A DNA stretch of 39,161 nt from Betaproteobacteria bacterium (GCA_016868255.1 VGHN01000004.1:1-39161); one strand, 5' to 3'. Counted from the first letter of the stretch, positions 1 through 8,350 are shown. Translations and numbers: made by a program. The notes: generated from the letters alone by a model not told the origin.

Positions 1-33
1 AAGGCCGCCCCAAGGCCGCCCCAAGGCCGCCCC
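1..33. repeat. 11-bp direct tandem repeat, three copies at the left edge
   Basis: Three exact head-to-tail copies of AAGGCCGCCCC open the window, and the array may continue beyond it. The sequence then changes to unique, AT-richer DNA for 33 bases before the dsbD stop codon. Unit length 11 is not a multiple of three. It could be a small variable-number repeat in the dsbD downstream region or an assembly-edge effect; the sequence cannot tell which. Confidence 0.85.
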
Positions 34-66
34 TTAATCACCAAACTTCTTGCGCCTGGCTCTGAA

Positions 67-2379
67 TTACTTGAGCCCAGCCCGTTGAAGGGCCCCCATT
101 ACTTCGGATTCGGTGAGCCACTCACTGAGGACCTCGGGTGCCCCGCCCGACCGTGGGTAGACCAGGTAAAGCGGCACGCCATTGCGCCCATGACGCTGTA
201 GCTCCGCCGTAATGTTTGCATCTCTTCGGGTCCAGTCTGCGACCAGGGCCGTGGCATTGGCCTGGGAGAGAAGATCGTCAATTGCGGCCGAGTGCAGCAC
301 GCGGGCCTTGTTGGCCTGGCAGGAGATGCACCAGGCCGCGGTGAAGTCAACCAGAACCACTTTTCCCTGGGCTTGCAATTTCTGTGGAAGTCCGGGGGAC
401 CAGGCCTGCCATTGGGTCTTCAGGCGGGTGGGCGATCGAGCAGTGTCTGATTCGGTTGGGTTTGGATTAGGGCTTGCAATCGCCTGAGCGGGCGCCGTGG
501 CCGAGGCCTTCGGATACAGCCACACCACGCAACCGGCACCCAGAACAATGAGCACCACCAGTGCACCTCTCGCGAGACCCGAGGGCGCGCTCGACTGGCC
601 CAGAAGCGGGGCGCGTTGAAGTCGGCCCCATGCCCAGAGTGCAAGACCCAGGCCGACAGTGGCCATGAGCAGAGAGAGGGTGGGGTTGGACCCCTGCTGT
701 TGATTGAAGACCCAGATGAGCCAGGCCACAGTAGCCAACATGGGGAATGCAAGAAACTGCTTGAAGCCTTCCATCCATGGGCCGGGCTTGGGCAGTCTTG
801 CCACCGCAGCCGGCCACGAGCCCAAGATGAGATAGGGCGTTGCCAGTCCCAGACCCAGAAACGCGAAGACAGACATGGCTTGCCAAACCGGCGCTGTGGC
901 CGCATAGCCCAAGGCACCACCCATGAAAGGTGCTGTGCAGGGAGAGGCGACTACAACCGCGAGCAGGCCAGACAAGAACGCACCTGCCTTGCCGGACCGA
1001 TGGTCGAGTGCACCGAGTTGCGTGAGCCGGCTGCCGAACTCGAAGCCGCCCAGGAGGTTGATTGCAATGGCGCTAAAGAGAAGAGCGAGTCCCGCCACCA
1101 CCCAAGGGTTCTGGAGCTGGAAGCCCCAGCCCACGGCCTCGCCGGCGGCCCGCAGGCCAACCAGGAGGCCCGCCAGCGCGAGCATGGCCACCAAGACGCC
1201 CGCCGTGAAGAGCAAGGCATGGACTCTTGCCACCGCAGCCGAGCTGCTGCTCTGGCTGAAAGACAAGACCTTCAATCCGATCACTGGAAACACGCAGGGC
1301 ATGAGGTTGAGGATGAGCCCACCCAGCCATGCCAGGGCCATGGCCACTGCCACCGAGCCGATGGCGAGATTGGGCGGGGCGGGGTTTTCTTCCTCTGCAG
1401 TTCGGCCTGGAGAGACCAGTCCACTCGATGCAGGCGCAACGCCTTGCTTGAGAGTCCAACGAAGCGACTCGCTCTCTTGAACCCATACGGCGTTGAGGCG
1501 TCCGGATTTAGAGAGGGCCTCGATTGAGCGTCGAGAACTCTCTGCGAGCGGAATCTCAAGCCGCCAGCCCCCTGCGGTTTTGTGCAGGGCCTGCGCCGCT
1601 GCAGGCCAGACCAACTCCTCGGTCTCAACAAATAGGTAGCCGCCCTGGCGTCGCTCTGCGTCCCCGCGTCCCCAGACCAGCAACTTCTTCTCCTCTGGCA
1701 AGAAGGCAAAGCCCTGGCCCTCGTCGCTGGGCATTGGCAAGCGGCGCAACTGGGCCTCAAAGGCGGGCCATTGCTCGCTCGGCCTGGTTTCGTTGCCGGA
1801 TTTGAGCAGTGGCAGCTCGATGCTCAACTCCGCATCCCCGGGAATACAGACGTCTTTGCAGACCAGCCAGTTGGCTGTTGCAATCAGTTCGACCAAGTTG
1901 CCCGCACCGACATCGGCGGGGATGTCGACTGTTTGAATGAGTAGGACCTCGCCTTCGAATCCATAACTCGCCAGGGGGCCCACTGGAATCCGCTGCGGGG
2001 CGGGCCATGCAATGGGCGAGGCCTGAAGGGCGGGGCCGGATGCCAAGCGCCACTCAATCGATGTGGGCAGTCCAGAGTCGCCGGGATTCTGCCAGTAGGT
2101 GTGCCAGTGGGGGTCGTGCCGAATGCGCAAGGCCATTCGGGCCTGCTGACCGGGGACAACGCCGTTCTGGGCCGAGAGCAGGGTGACCTCAACATGGTCG
2201 ACCCGCAGTGGCCCAGGGGATGTGGAGATGGTCCTGGGACCCTCGGCAGACACCTCTTGCGTGAGTCGATTGAGAAGACCCGCACCAGCCGGGGGTGCAG
2301 TCTGGGCCCAGGCCACGCTGGCAAGGAGAAGGCCAGAGGCGGACAAAAGGGAGATGTGGAGTCGGCGAGCGGGGTTCAT
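67..2379 (-). CDS. dsbD: Thiol:disulfide interchange protein DsbD family (protein-disulfide reductase)
   Basis: An inner-membrane reductant conveyor that passes electrons from cytoplasmic thioredoxin to periplasmic disulfide partners. The 770-residue product has a signal peptide (about 1-25, ending A-W-A-Q). A periplasmic N-terminal domain follows, with a CKDVC cysteine pair (C174, C178). The central membrane domain (about 340-620) carries the two conserved single cysteines, C362 in LNLMPCVFPV and C481 in ASPCTAPF. The C-terminal thioredoxin-like domain has a WCISC active site (C684, C687). The N-terminal domain with a C-x3-C pair is closer to ScsB/DipZ-like members than to the E. coli DsbD alpha domain, so the partner could be a c-type cytochrome maturation or stress-related protein. 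The length is larger than E. coli DsbD (about 565), as expected for this branch. It is divergent from the zap genes across only 41 bases. Confidence 0.93.
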   Translation of the reverse strand: MNPARRLHISLLSASGLLLASVAWAQTAPPAGAGLLNRLTQEVSAEGPRTISTSPGPLRVDHVEVTLLSAQNGVVPGQQARMALRIRHDPHWHTYWQNPGDSGLPTSIEWRLASGPALQASPIAWPAPQRIPVGPLASYGFEGEVLLIQTVDIPADVGAGNLVELIATANWLVCKDVCIPGDAELSIELPLLKSGNETRPSEQWPAFEAQLRRLPMPSDEGQGFAFLPEEKKLLVWGRGDAERRQGGYLFVETEELVWPAAAQALHKTAGGWRLEIPLAESSRRSIEALSKSGRLNAVWVQESESLRWTLKQGVAPASSGLVSPGRTAEEENPAPPNLAIGSVAVAMALAWLGGLILNLMPCVFPVIGLKVLSFSQSSSSAAVARVHALLFTAGVLVAMLALAGLLVGLRAAGEAVGWGFQLQNPWVVAGLALLFSAIAINLLGGFEFGSRLTQLGALDHRSGKAGAFLSGLLAVVVASPCTAPFMGGALGYAATAPVWQAMSVFAFLGLGLATPYLILGSWPAAVARLPKPGPWMEGFKQFLAFPMLATVAWLIWVFNQQQGSNPTLSLLMATVGLGLALWAWGRLQRAPLLGQSSAPSGLARGALVVLIVLGAGCVVWLYPKASATAPAQAIASPNPNPTESDTARSPTRLKTQWQAWSPGLPQKLQAQGKVVLVDFTAAWCISCQANKARVLHSAAIDDLLSQANATALVADWTRRDANITAELQRHGRNGVPLYLVYPRSGGAPEVLSEWLTESEVMGALQRAGLK

Positions 2380-2420
2380 TCCTCGGGATTATCCCTGCCT
2401 CTCGTTGTAATATCCGCGAC

Positions 2421-2624
2421 ATGGTTGAGGAATTGCAGGCTCTTGAGGAGCGGTTCAAGTCACTTCAGAAGTTGGTGGAGCGACTCCGAGCCGAGAACCA
2501 GTCTTTGCGGGGGTCGCTTGCGAACTCCGAAGCGACTGCGGCCTCACTTCGCCGACAGATCGATCAGGCCAGCCAGCGCCTAGAGGCCATTCTCAATCAG
2601 AAGCCAGAAGAGGGGCGCCCATGA
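2421..2624 (+). CDS. TIGR02449-type short coiled-coil protein (ZapB-like)
   Basis: A 67-residue, almost wholly helical protein with heptad-like spacing of Leu and charged residues (EELQALEERF, LVERLRAENQSLRG). This matches the small coiled-coil proteins routinely encoded directly upstream of zapA in beta- and gammaproteobacteria. A role in divisome assembly with ZapA is inferred from context. I chose the ATG at 2421 because homologues begin M-x-E-E-L. An upstream in-frame ATG at 2295 would add a non-coiled stretch lying over the dsbD start region. Its stop codon overlaps the zapA start in ATGA. Confidence 0.85.
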   Translation: MVEELQALEERFKSLQKLVERLRAENQSLRGSLANSEATAASLRRQIDQASQRLEAILNQKPEEGRP

Positions 2625-2962
2625 CACGCAAGACGCCAGAGCAGTCGCGCAACTTGCCCGAGCAGGTCGAGGTCATCATCATGGATCGAAGCTATCGGCT
2701 CGCCTGCCCACCGGCCGACCAAGAGGTACTGATGGACTGTGTCTCTCTGGTGGATTACCGAATGCGACAGGTCAAGCAGGCCGGCAATCTGGTGGGCACC
2801 GACCGAATCGCCGTCATGGCGGCCCTGACGCTGGCTCGGGAGGTTCTTGCCGCCGGCAGTTATTCCGCGGGCCAAGATCTGGCCCCTGCGCGGGTCAAGA
2901 TTCAGCAACTCATCTCGCTTGCTGATGAAATTTTGGTGCCGCAAGACAAGCTATTCGAATAG
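2621..2962 (+). CDS. zapA: Cell division protein ZapA
   Basis: ZapA binds and cross-links FtsZ protofilaments at mid-cell. The 113-residue product has the family layout: an N-terminal globular part (about 15-60, with VEVIIMDRSYRLACP and the polar segment around the second Met) and a C-terminal helix for dimer and tetramer formation. The start ATG overlaps the stop of the upstream coiled-coil gene by four bases, which implies translational coupling. In many proteobacteria 6S RNA and a 5-formyl-tetrahydrofolate cyclo-ligase gene follow zapA. Here only 12 bases separate zapA from a CoA-transferase gene, so neither is present at this place. Confidence 0.92.
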   Translation: MTRKTPEQSRNLPEQVEVIIMDRSYRLACPPADQEVLMDCVSLVDYRMRQVKQAGNLVGTDRIAVMAALTLAREVLAAGSYSAGQDLAPARVKIQQLISLADEILVPQDKLFE

Positions 2963-2974
2963 GGAGTTGGTCTT

Positions 2975-4222
2975 ATGAGCCAAGCGCTTGCGGGGGTTCG
3001 CGTCCTCGATTTCACCCATGTTCAATCGGGCCCCACCTGTACACAACTGCTGGCTTGGTTTGGTGCCGACGTGATCAAGGTGGAGCGTCCCGGTGTTGGC
3101 GATGCGACCCGTGGTCAGTTGCGCGACATCCCCGGTGTCGACAGCCTCTACTTCACCATGCTTAACCACAACAAGCGCTCGGTCACCATCGATACCAAGC
3201 ACAAGAAGGGCAAGGAGATTCTTGAGAAACTGATCAAGGCCTGCGATGTCATGGTGGAGAACTTCGCACCCGGTGCACTCGATCGAATGGGATTCACCTG
3301 GGAGCGAATACAAGAAATCAACCCTCGCATGGTGCTCGCTTCCATCAAAGGCTTCGGCCCTGGGCCCTACCAAGAGTGCAAGGTCTACGAGAACGTGGCG
3401 CAGTGCACCGGGGGCTCTGCCTCAACCACAGGATTCGATGATGGCCCGCCCGCGGTCACCGGCGCGCAGATTGGCGACAGCGGAACCGGCCTGCACCTCT
3501 GCCTGGGCATTGTGGTGGCCTTGTATCAGGCTCGCGAGACCGGGAAGGGCCAGAAGGTTTCGGCCCCGATGCAGGATGCTGTTCTTAATCTGTGCCGTGT
3601 GAAATTGCGAGACCAGCAGCGTTTGGACCGAACTGGCGTGATGAAGGAGTACCCCCAGTTTCCAGATGGCACATTCGGAGAGGCTGTGCCCCGAGCCGGC
3701 AACGCCTCGGGCGGCGGTCAACCGGGTTCCATCCTAAAGTGCAAAGGCTGGGAGACCGACCCCAATGCGTATATTTATTTCATTACTCAAGAGGCGGTCT
3801 GGGAGCCCATCTGCAACATCATTGGCAAGCCCGAGTGGATCACCGATCCAGAATACGCCACCGCACCTGTTCGACTTCCCAAGCTCAAGCAGATCTTCGA
3901 GGTCATTGAGCAGTGGACCATGACCAAGACCAAATTCGAGGCCATGGAGATTCTCAATAAGTTCGATATCCCCTGCGGGCCTATTCTCTCCATGAAGGAG
4001 ATCGCCAACGAACCCTCTTTGCGAGAGACCGGGACCATCGTCGAAGTCGATCATCCCGAGCGCGGACCCTACCTCACTGTGGGCAACCCCATTAAGCTCT
4101 CGGAGAGCCCCACCATTGTGAAGCGCTCGCCTCTACTGGGTGAGCACACCCGAGAGGTTCTCCATCATCTGGGTTATTCCGAGGTCGAGATCGATCATAT
4201 GGTCACTGAGAAGGTGGTCTGA
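2975..4222 (+). CDS. frc: Formyl-CoA:oxalate CoA-transferase paralogue (CaiB/BaiF, class III)
   Basis: A class III CoA-transferase that by homology moves CoA between formyl-CoA and oxalate in the cytoplasm. The 415-residue protein begins with the Frc signature [15 protein letters not shown] and keeps the catalytic aspartate (D168 in IGDSG, equivalent to D169 of Oxalobacter Frc). It is collinear with the second copy at 16587-17843. It departs from that copy in the active-site glycine loop: residues 245-249 read SGGGQ, not GGGGQ, and S252 replaces the Trp that follows. It also has a different stretch around 127-135. The acceptor acid may therefore differ. The gene lies 12 bases after zapA with a good AGGGAG ribosome site. 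It is not next to oxc. Family assignment is firm; the exact substrate is open. Confidence 0.88.
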   Translation: MSQALAGVRVLDFTHVQSGPTCTQLLAWFGADVIKVERPGVGDATRGQLRDIPGVDSLYFTMLNHNKRSVTIDTKHKKGKEILEKLIKACDVMVENFAPGALDRMGFTWERIQEINPRMVLASIKGFGPGPYQECKVYENVAQCTGGSASTTGFDDGPPAVTGAQIGDSGTGLHLCLGIVVALYQARETGKGQKVSAPMQDAVLNLCRVKLRDQQRLDRTGVMKEYPQFPDGTFGEAVPRAGNASGGGQPGSILKCKGWETDPNAYIYFITQEAVWEPICNIIGKPEWITDPEYATAPVRLPKLKQIFEVIEQWTMTKTKFEAMEILNKFDIPCGPILSMKEIANEPSLRETGTIVEVDHPERGPYLTVGNPIKLSESPTIVKRSPLLGEHTREVLHHLGYSEVEIDHMVTEKVV

Positions 4223-4237
4223 GATCTCGGTGCTTGA

Positions 4238-4552
4238 GTGACACACTCGGAGTTCGTCGCGGCCTACAAGGCGGGCAGTCTGGAGGCGTACGTTCCGCCC
4301 GACCGAGCGGCCAGTTTCTTGACGACCCGAATGTGGCTTCCACTGATCCGCCTGCCCATTCTCGGCTCTGGTCTCGCCCTGGCACTCATCGGCTGGTACA
4401 TCGTCGGCCTTCTGGTTTTCTTGTTCGGAATGTTCTTGCCACGCATGGTCAAGAAAAACGCCGTTGCAATCTTGATGTACCAGGCCCTTCAGGATGAGGA
4501 GAGCTACCACGATTTTCTGGCCGCTGGCGTCTTGCAACTTCCCGAGGAATGA
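4238..4552 (+). CDS. Small hypothetical membrane protein
   Basis: A 104-residue protein that I do not recognise. A soluble N-terminal segment (about 1-33, with EFVAAYKAGSLEAYVPP) is followed by one long or two short hydrophobic helices (about 34-68, ending FLFGMFLPRMVKK). The C-terminal tail is acidic (DEESYHDFLAAGVLQLPEE). The positive-inside pattern puts the RMVKK boundary in the cytoplasm. The start is the GTG at 4238, 15 bases after the transferase stop; no strong ribosome site is visible. Its TGA overlaps the start of the next gene in ATGA, so it is probably translated with the P-loop protein and may anchor it at the membrane. That pairing is inference. Confidence 0.72.
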   Translation: MTHSEFVAAYKAGSLEAYVPPDRAASFLTTRMWLPLIRLPILGSGLALALIGWYIVGLLVFLFGMFLPRMVKKNAVAILMYQALQDEESYHDFLAAGVLQLPEE

Positions 4553-6519
4553 GCCAGGCCCAAGCCGCCAAACCCGATGACCTGGGTCCATGGAATCCAG
4601 GTCTTCGCTCCGACATCCCCCGCCATTTTCTGCATCTCTCTACCATCTTCCGAGCCGAGAATGTCTCGACCCGCTTGGAAGAGGTGCTGGAACTTCGTGA
4701 TTTAACCGGGCTTGAGTATCGCGAGCTCGTTTTGTTTAGACCTGCTCGTCTGATTCTTCACGAAGTCCTCATTCGCGTTACGGCGGATTGGGGCGTTCCA
4801 GCAGGCAATCGCGTGGAGGACCTTGGCCTGAATTTTCGAGCGATGGTCGATGCCATTTACGAGGCAGGGTTGCGTGCAGAGGAGGCCCGCATCGAAGCAG
4901 AGGTGGTCGCACTCTCCTCGGAGATTGATGCCATCCTTCAACGTGCATTGAGTGCGGTCAATGAGCAATCAGGGGCTGCTGATAAGGCCGAGGTCAGGTC
5001 TGCGGGTTTCTGGCAACGGCTGGGCCTCTTTGGCCGGTTGTCCCCCGAAGTCCGACCGGCAGTGGTGGCCGACAGTGGCTATTTGGAGCAGAGTTGGGGC
5101 GACGACGATGCCGCCCTTGCAAAATGGAATGCCATGCTCGATAAGGCGTCGACAGCATTGGAGCGGCAAACCCTCGCCTCTCTATTACGAGTCGTCGCGA
5201 TTCTGCGGACCCGCCTGGGCGGCCTCGCGAGCCATGCCAATCTGCTGCGGCGTCTCGCCCATGGGTTGGCGCTCGAGCCTCTGGCCAGTCGCATGATTGG
5301 TGAGCGAGTGGGTGTGTTGGTTGACGCCCTTTCAACAGGATTGGGCTATCGACGCCTTCCCCCGCAGGCAGCGCCTATCGTGCTCAATACCAAAGGCGCC
5401 TCCGCCTCCGGGAAAAGCACGCTTCGCCTCAAGCAGCGTGAACTCGTTCAGCGGATGGGTGTGGATTGGGACGACTTTGCGCTGATCAGCCCCGACATTT
5501 GGCGCAAGTATCTTTTGGACTATGCGAGTCTCGAGGGCGAGGCGGCGCGGTATGCAGGCAGTTTCACGGGCCTCGAACTCGAAGCCATTGACCGAAAACT
5601 CGATCGCTACATGGCCAGTAAGGCGGAGCAGGGCAGGATGACCCATCTGCTGATCGATCGTTTTCGTTTCGACAGTTTCGCGGTGGATTCGAACGAGGCC
5701 GGCAGCAACCTACTTACCCGCTTCGGCAGTCGTATCTTTATGTTCTTCATGGTCACGCCTCCCGAGGAGACCGTGGTGCGCGCCTGGTATCGGGGTCTTG
5801 AGTTTGGACGCTTTAAATCTGTCGATGATCTGCTCTCTCATAATATTGAGGCGTATACCGGTATGCCAGAGTTGTTTTTCACTTGGGCATTGTCGGCGGA
5901 GCGTGAAGTCCAATACGAGTTTCTCGATAACTCGGTTCCAAAGGACCAGCGACCCAAGACCATCGCATTCGGACGCAATGGACGCCTATTTGTTCTCGAT
6001 GTTCGGGCACTTGTAAATATCTCGCGCTACCGCCGCGTGCAGGTGCACGCAAAGTCCGCCGAGACGCTCTACCCCGATGCGATAGAGATGGCGGTGCAGG
6101 GCAATCTGCAGTTTTTGCAAGATTGCATTGAACGGATGCCGGAGGTGATGTTCCTCCGAAGCGATACGGGCAATCCTTACGCTCAATTCAAACGGGGGGT
6201 CCTTCACTGGCGCCACCCTGACTACAGTGGGCTGCCCATTGACCCAGAGACCCGCGAGGCACTCTGTCAGTGGATGGATGAGGGGGTCGCGAGATACGCA
6301 GCGGATGGCGCATCCTCCGCCGACCTTGCCGCTGCGGTGGAATGGCGGGCGGATCGCGAGTCCATGGAGATTGCCCAGCGCACACTCGGCGACTGGCTCG
6401 GTAGATACCCTAGCCTGAGAGTCAGTGACGCTCGACCGCCCCTTGGTTATCCCGAGGGTGGGCGGGGCTTTCTTGACGATGGTCAAGAAATAGGGGTCTC
6501 GCGCTCGCATCCCCATTGA
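4549..6519 (+). CDS. P-loop NTPase with zeta-toxin/kinase-like core, unknown function
   Basis: A 656-residue protein with a large helical N-terminal region (about 25-265) and a phosphotransferase-like P-loop core. The Walker A motif is GASASGKS (283-290). It is followed by DDFALISPDIWRKYL (308-322), resembling the substrate-binding Asp region of zeta toxins and related small-molecule kinases. A hydrophobic HLLID strand (366-370) and a lid-like segment with R411, R415 and R421 come next. The C-terminal third (about 460-656) has no motif I know. Zeta toxins are usually much shorter, so this is a multidomain relative, not a standard toxin. No antitoxin-like gene is adjacent. The start overlaps the stop of the membrane-protein gene by four bases. 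The last codons contain a perfect 9-4-9 palindrome, proposed here as an operator for the next operon. Confidence 0.75.
   Translation: MSQAQAAKPDDLGPWNPGLRSDIPRHFLHLSTIFRAENVSTRLEEVLELRDLTGLEYRELVLFRPARLILHEVLIRVTADWGVPAGNRVEDLGLNFRAMVDAIYEAGLRAEEARIEAEVVALSSEIDAILQRALSAVNEQSGAADKAEVRSAGFWQRLGLFGRLSPEVRPAVVADSGYLEQSWGDDDAALAKWNAMLDKASTALERQTLASLLRVVAILRTRLGGLASHANLLRRLAHGLALEPLASRMIGERVGVLVDALSTGLGYRRLPPQAAPIVLNTKGASASGKSTLRLKQRELVQRMGVDWDDFALISPDIWRKYLLDYASLEGEAARYAGSFTGLELEAIDRKLDRYMASKAEQGRMTHLLIDRFRFDSFAVDSNEAGSNLLTRFGSRIFMFFMVTPPEETVVRAWYRGLEFGRFKSVDDLLSHNIEAYTGMPELFFTWALSAEREVQYEFLDNSVPKDQRPKTIAFGRNGRLFVLDVRALVNISRYRRVQVHAKSAETLYPDAIEMAVQGNLQFLQDCIERMPEVMFLRSDTGNPYAQFKRGVLHWRHPDYSGLPIDPETREALCQWMDEGVARYAADGASSADLAAAVEWRADRESMEIAQRTLGDWLGRYPSLRVSDARPPLGYPEGGRGFLDDGQEIGVSRSHPH
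6469..6490. promoter_or_regulatory. Candidate Crp/Fnr-type operator upstream of tctC
   Basis: A perfect inverted repeat with 9-base arms (TTTCTTGAC and GTCAAGAAA) around the 4-base centre GATG. The core TTGAC-N4-GTCAA has the half-site spacing of the FNR/CRP class and equals the core of the palindrome at 14675-14690. It lies inside the last codons of the P-loop gene, about 106 bases before the tctC start. A weak -10-like AATTAT at 6526-6531 would place its centre near -58. There is no T-tract after it, so a terminator is less likely. Confidence 0.6.
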
Positions 6520-6595
6520 AGAATGAATTATCCTTTTGGAACGCAGGGGAGAAGACTGCGCCTTATTAGAAACCCGGAGATCACAGGAGCAACAA

Positions 6596-7612
6596 ATGTC
6601 AAGAAAGATAGTTCTCTCGACTGTTCGCAAGAGCATGGTCAAGTTTGCAATGGCAGCAGCAGTTGCCGCACCTTTTGGAGTCTCTGCCGCCTGGCAGCCA
6701 AGCAAGCCCGTGGAGTTTGTGATCCCCGCAGGAACCGGTGGTGGCGCAGACCAGATGGCCCGTTTTGTGCAAGGCATTGTGGTCAAGCACAACCTGATGA
6801 AGCAGCCGATTGTGATTTTGAATAAGGGTGGCGGCGCGGGTGCCGAGGGCTTCCTCTATATGAAGGGTGCCAAGGGCGACCCCCACAAAATCATCATCAC
6901 CCTCTCGAACCTCTTCACAACCCCCATGGGCACGGGCACCCCTTTCAACTGGAAAGACCTCACCCCAGTCTCGATGCTCGCTCTGGACCAGTTCATTCTC
7001 TGGGTTCATGCAGATACTCCTTACAAGACTGCCAAGGAGTACTTGGATGATGTGAAGAAAGCCAACGGCGCCAAAAAGATGGCGGGAACGGGTGCCAAAC
7101 AGGAAGACCAGATCATTACGGTGGCGATTGAGCAGTCCACCGGTGGCAAGTTCATCTACGTCCCCTTCGCGGGTGGTGGTGCCGTGGCCACCCAACTGGT
7201 GGGCAAGCATGTCGACTCAACAGTCAACAACCCCATCGAGGCAGTGGCCCAGTGGCGAGCCGGTGGTCTCAAGCCCTTGTGCATTTTTGATGCCAAGCGC
7301 AGTATCTACACCAAGAAGGTCACCATCAACCAGGCATGGTCGGATGTTCCCACCTGTAAAGAGGGTGGGCTCGATGTTCAGTACCAGATGCTGCGTGGAA
7401 TCTTCACCACTCCTGGCGCAACCCAGGATCAAGTGAACTTCTACTTAGACCTCTTCAAGAAAGTTGCCGCCACTCCGGAATGGAAAGAGTTCATGGAGAC
7501 CGGGGCCTTTAATCAGACCACCATGTCGGGTGCGGCCTACGTGAAGTGGCTCGAGCAGGCAGAAGCCACCCACAAGGACCTCATGACCAAGGCAGGATTT
7601 CTCTCGAAGTAA
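6596..7612 (+). CDS. tctC: Tripartite tricarboxylate transporter substrate-binding protein (TctC/Bug family)
   Basis: A periplasmic solute-binding protein that delivers a small carboxylate to the TctAB membrane complex. The ATG at 6596 is preferred because a good ribosome site (AGGAGC) lies just before it and the product then begins with a proper signal peptide (basic n-region, hydrophobic core, cleavage near VSA/AWQP). The TTG at 6536 would precede this. The mature protein of about 305 residues shows the Bug pattern VEFVIPAGTGGGADQMAR near its N-terminus, followed by KGGGAGAEGFLY. Substrates in this family range over di- and tricarboxylates and other acids and cannot be read from sequence. 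Its position between a putative oxalate-regulon operator and oxalate-linked genes suggests oxalate or a related acid. Confidence 0.92.
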   Translation: MSRKIVLSTVRKSMVKFAMAAAVAAPFGVSAAWQPSKPVEFVIPAGTGGGADQMARFVQGIVVKHNLMKQPIVILNKGGGAGAEGFLYMKGAKGDPHKIIITLSNLFTTPMGTGTPFNWKDLTPVSMLALDQFILWVHADTPYKTAKEYLDDVKKANGAKKMAGTGAKQEDQIITVAIEQSTGGKFIYVPFAGGGAVATQLVGKHVDSTVNNPIEAVAQWRAGGLKPLCIFDAKRSIYTKKVTINQAWSDVPTCKEGGLDVQYQMLRGIFTTPGATQDQVNFYLDLFKKVAATPEWKEFMETGAFNQTTMSGAAYVKWLEQAEATHKDLMTKAGFLSK

Positions 7613-7635
7613 TCACCGGCGAGAATGCTTGAATT

Positions 7636-7661
7636 CGCGGGCTTGGACCTCCGAGCCCGCG
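7636..7661 (+). other. Strong hairpin after tctC
   Basis: CGCGGGCT (7636-7643) and AGCCCGCG (7654-7661) pair perfectly. Three further inner pairs (one T-G wobble) leave an ACCT loop. No T-run follows, so it is better viewed as a 3'-end stabiliser or processing site for the tctC message than as a classical terminator. Confidence 0.6.
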
Positions 7662-7666
7662 AGCTT

Positions 7667-7682
7667 CCAGGGGGGTCCCTGG
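7667..7682 (+). other. Second hairpin in the tctC-tctB gap
   Basis: CCAGGG (7667-7672) pairs with CCCTGG (7677-7682) around a GGGT loop, five bases after the first hairpin. It is short and GC-rich, without a T-run. Confidence 0.4.
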
Positions 7683-7714
7683 GCTCTAGTCAATACGAAT
7701 ACAAGTCTGAGAAA

Positions 7715-7735
7715 GAGAAAGGGCTTGGCTTTCTC
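7715..7735 (+). other. Third hairpin in the tctC-tctB gap
   Basis: GAGAAAG (7715-7721) and CTTTCTC (7729-7735) form a perfect 7-bp stem with a 7-base loop. Together with the two preceding hairpins it fills much of the 178-base gap, the largest inside this operon apart from the promoter regions. Confidence 0.4.
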
Positions 7736-7790
7736 ACGCCTATCAACAGCCTAGTTTCTGCTGTCTATTCAATGCATAGAAGGTTCTTGT

Positions 7791-8321
7791 ATGGATGAAA
7801 ACCAGTCAAAAGAGTCGAGTTCCAACGATGCCAGTCTGGTGTCGGTTCGGACCATGGAGATTGCCACCGCGATTGTGATTGCGATCGTTGCATTGGTTGT
7901 CATGTGGGATTCGAATCGCATCGGTGCTGGCTGGACCGACATGGGACCGGCCTCTGGATTCTTCCCCTTCTACGTCGGACTCTTTCTGCTCATTGCCTCT
8001 GCGGGGATTCTGCTCGTTGCCGTGTTCTCCGCCTCGGGCCGAGAGTCTGGCATCGAGCCCTTTGTAACAAAGGAGCAGATGAAACTCGTGATGCGCGTCT
8101 TTCTGCCGACCGTTGCCTACATCGGCCTGATGCAGTTCACGGGACTCTATGTTGCGCTTGTCATATACATCGCCGGCTTCATGTTGATCAATGGCGGCTA
8201 TCGATTGGCCCAGACGATTCCGTATGCGGTGCTGGTTCCCGTGTTTTTCTTTGTCCTGTTTGAGATTTGGTTTTTGGTGCCGCTTCCAAAGGGTCCCATC
8301 GAGGCCATGTTGGGCTTCTAG
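7791..8321 (+). CDS. tctB: Tripartite tricarboxylate transporter small membrane subunit (TctB family)
   Basis: The small integral-membrane subunit of a TctABC carrier. The 176-residue protein has a short charged N-terminal tail and four hydrophobic helices (about 22-42, 55-80, 100-132 and 136-168). It carries the family-typical segment MGPASGFFPFYVGL, where the transporter's G-x-G-x-FP pattern lies. It is poorly conserved overall, as TctB proteins are; its place between tctC and tctA makes the call safe. The start ATG at 7791 follows AGAAGG. It is separated from tctA by 29 bases. Confidence 0.9.
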   Translation: MDENQSKESSSNDASLVSVRTMEIATAIVIAIVALVVMWDSNRIGAGWTDMGPASGFFPFYVGLFLLIASAGILLVAVFSASGRESGIEPFVTKEQMKLVMRVFLPTVAYIGLMQFTGLYVALVIYIAGFMLINGGYRLAQTIPYAVLVPVFFFVLFEIWFLVPLPKGPIEAMLGF

Positions 8322-8350
8322 CCCAGAAACGTCGATCAGAGGGGTCATGA

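Noticed and set aside
616-1527. A 303-codon open frame on the + strand inside dsbD
   Set aside because: It is antisense to a clear DsbD with all catalytic cysteines. Its translation is rich in Gln, Arg, His and Glu without any family pattern, typical of a reverse-strand shadow in GC-rich DNA.
2963-2974. 6S RNA after zapA
   Set aside because: Only 12 bases separate zapA from the next gene, far too few.
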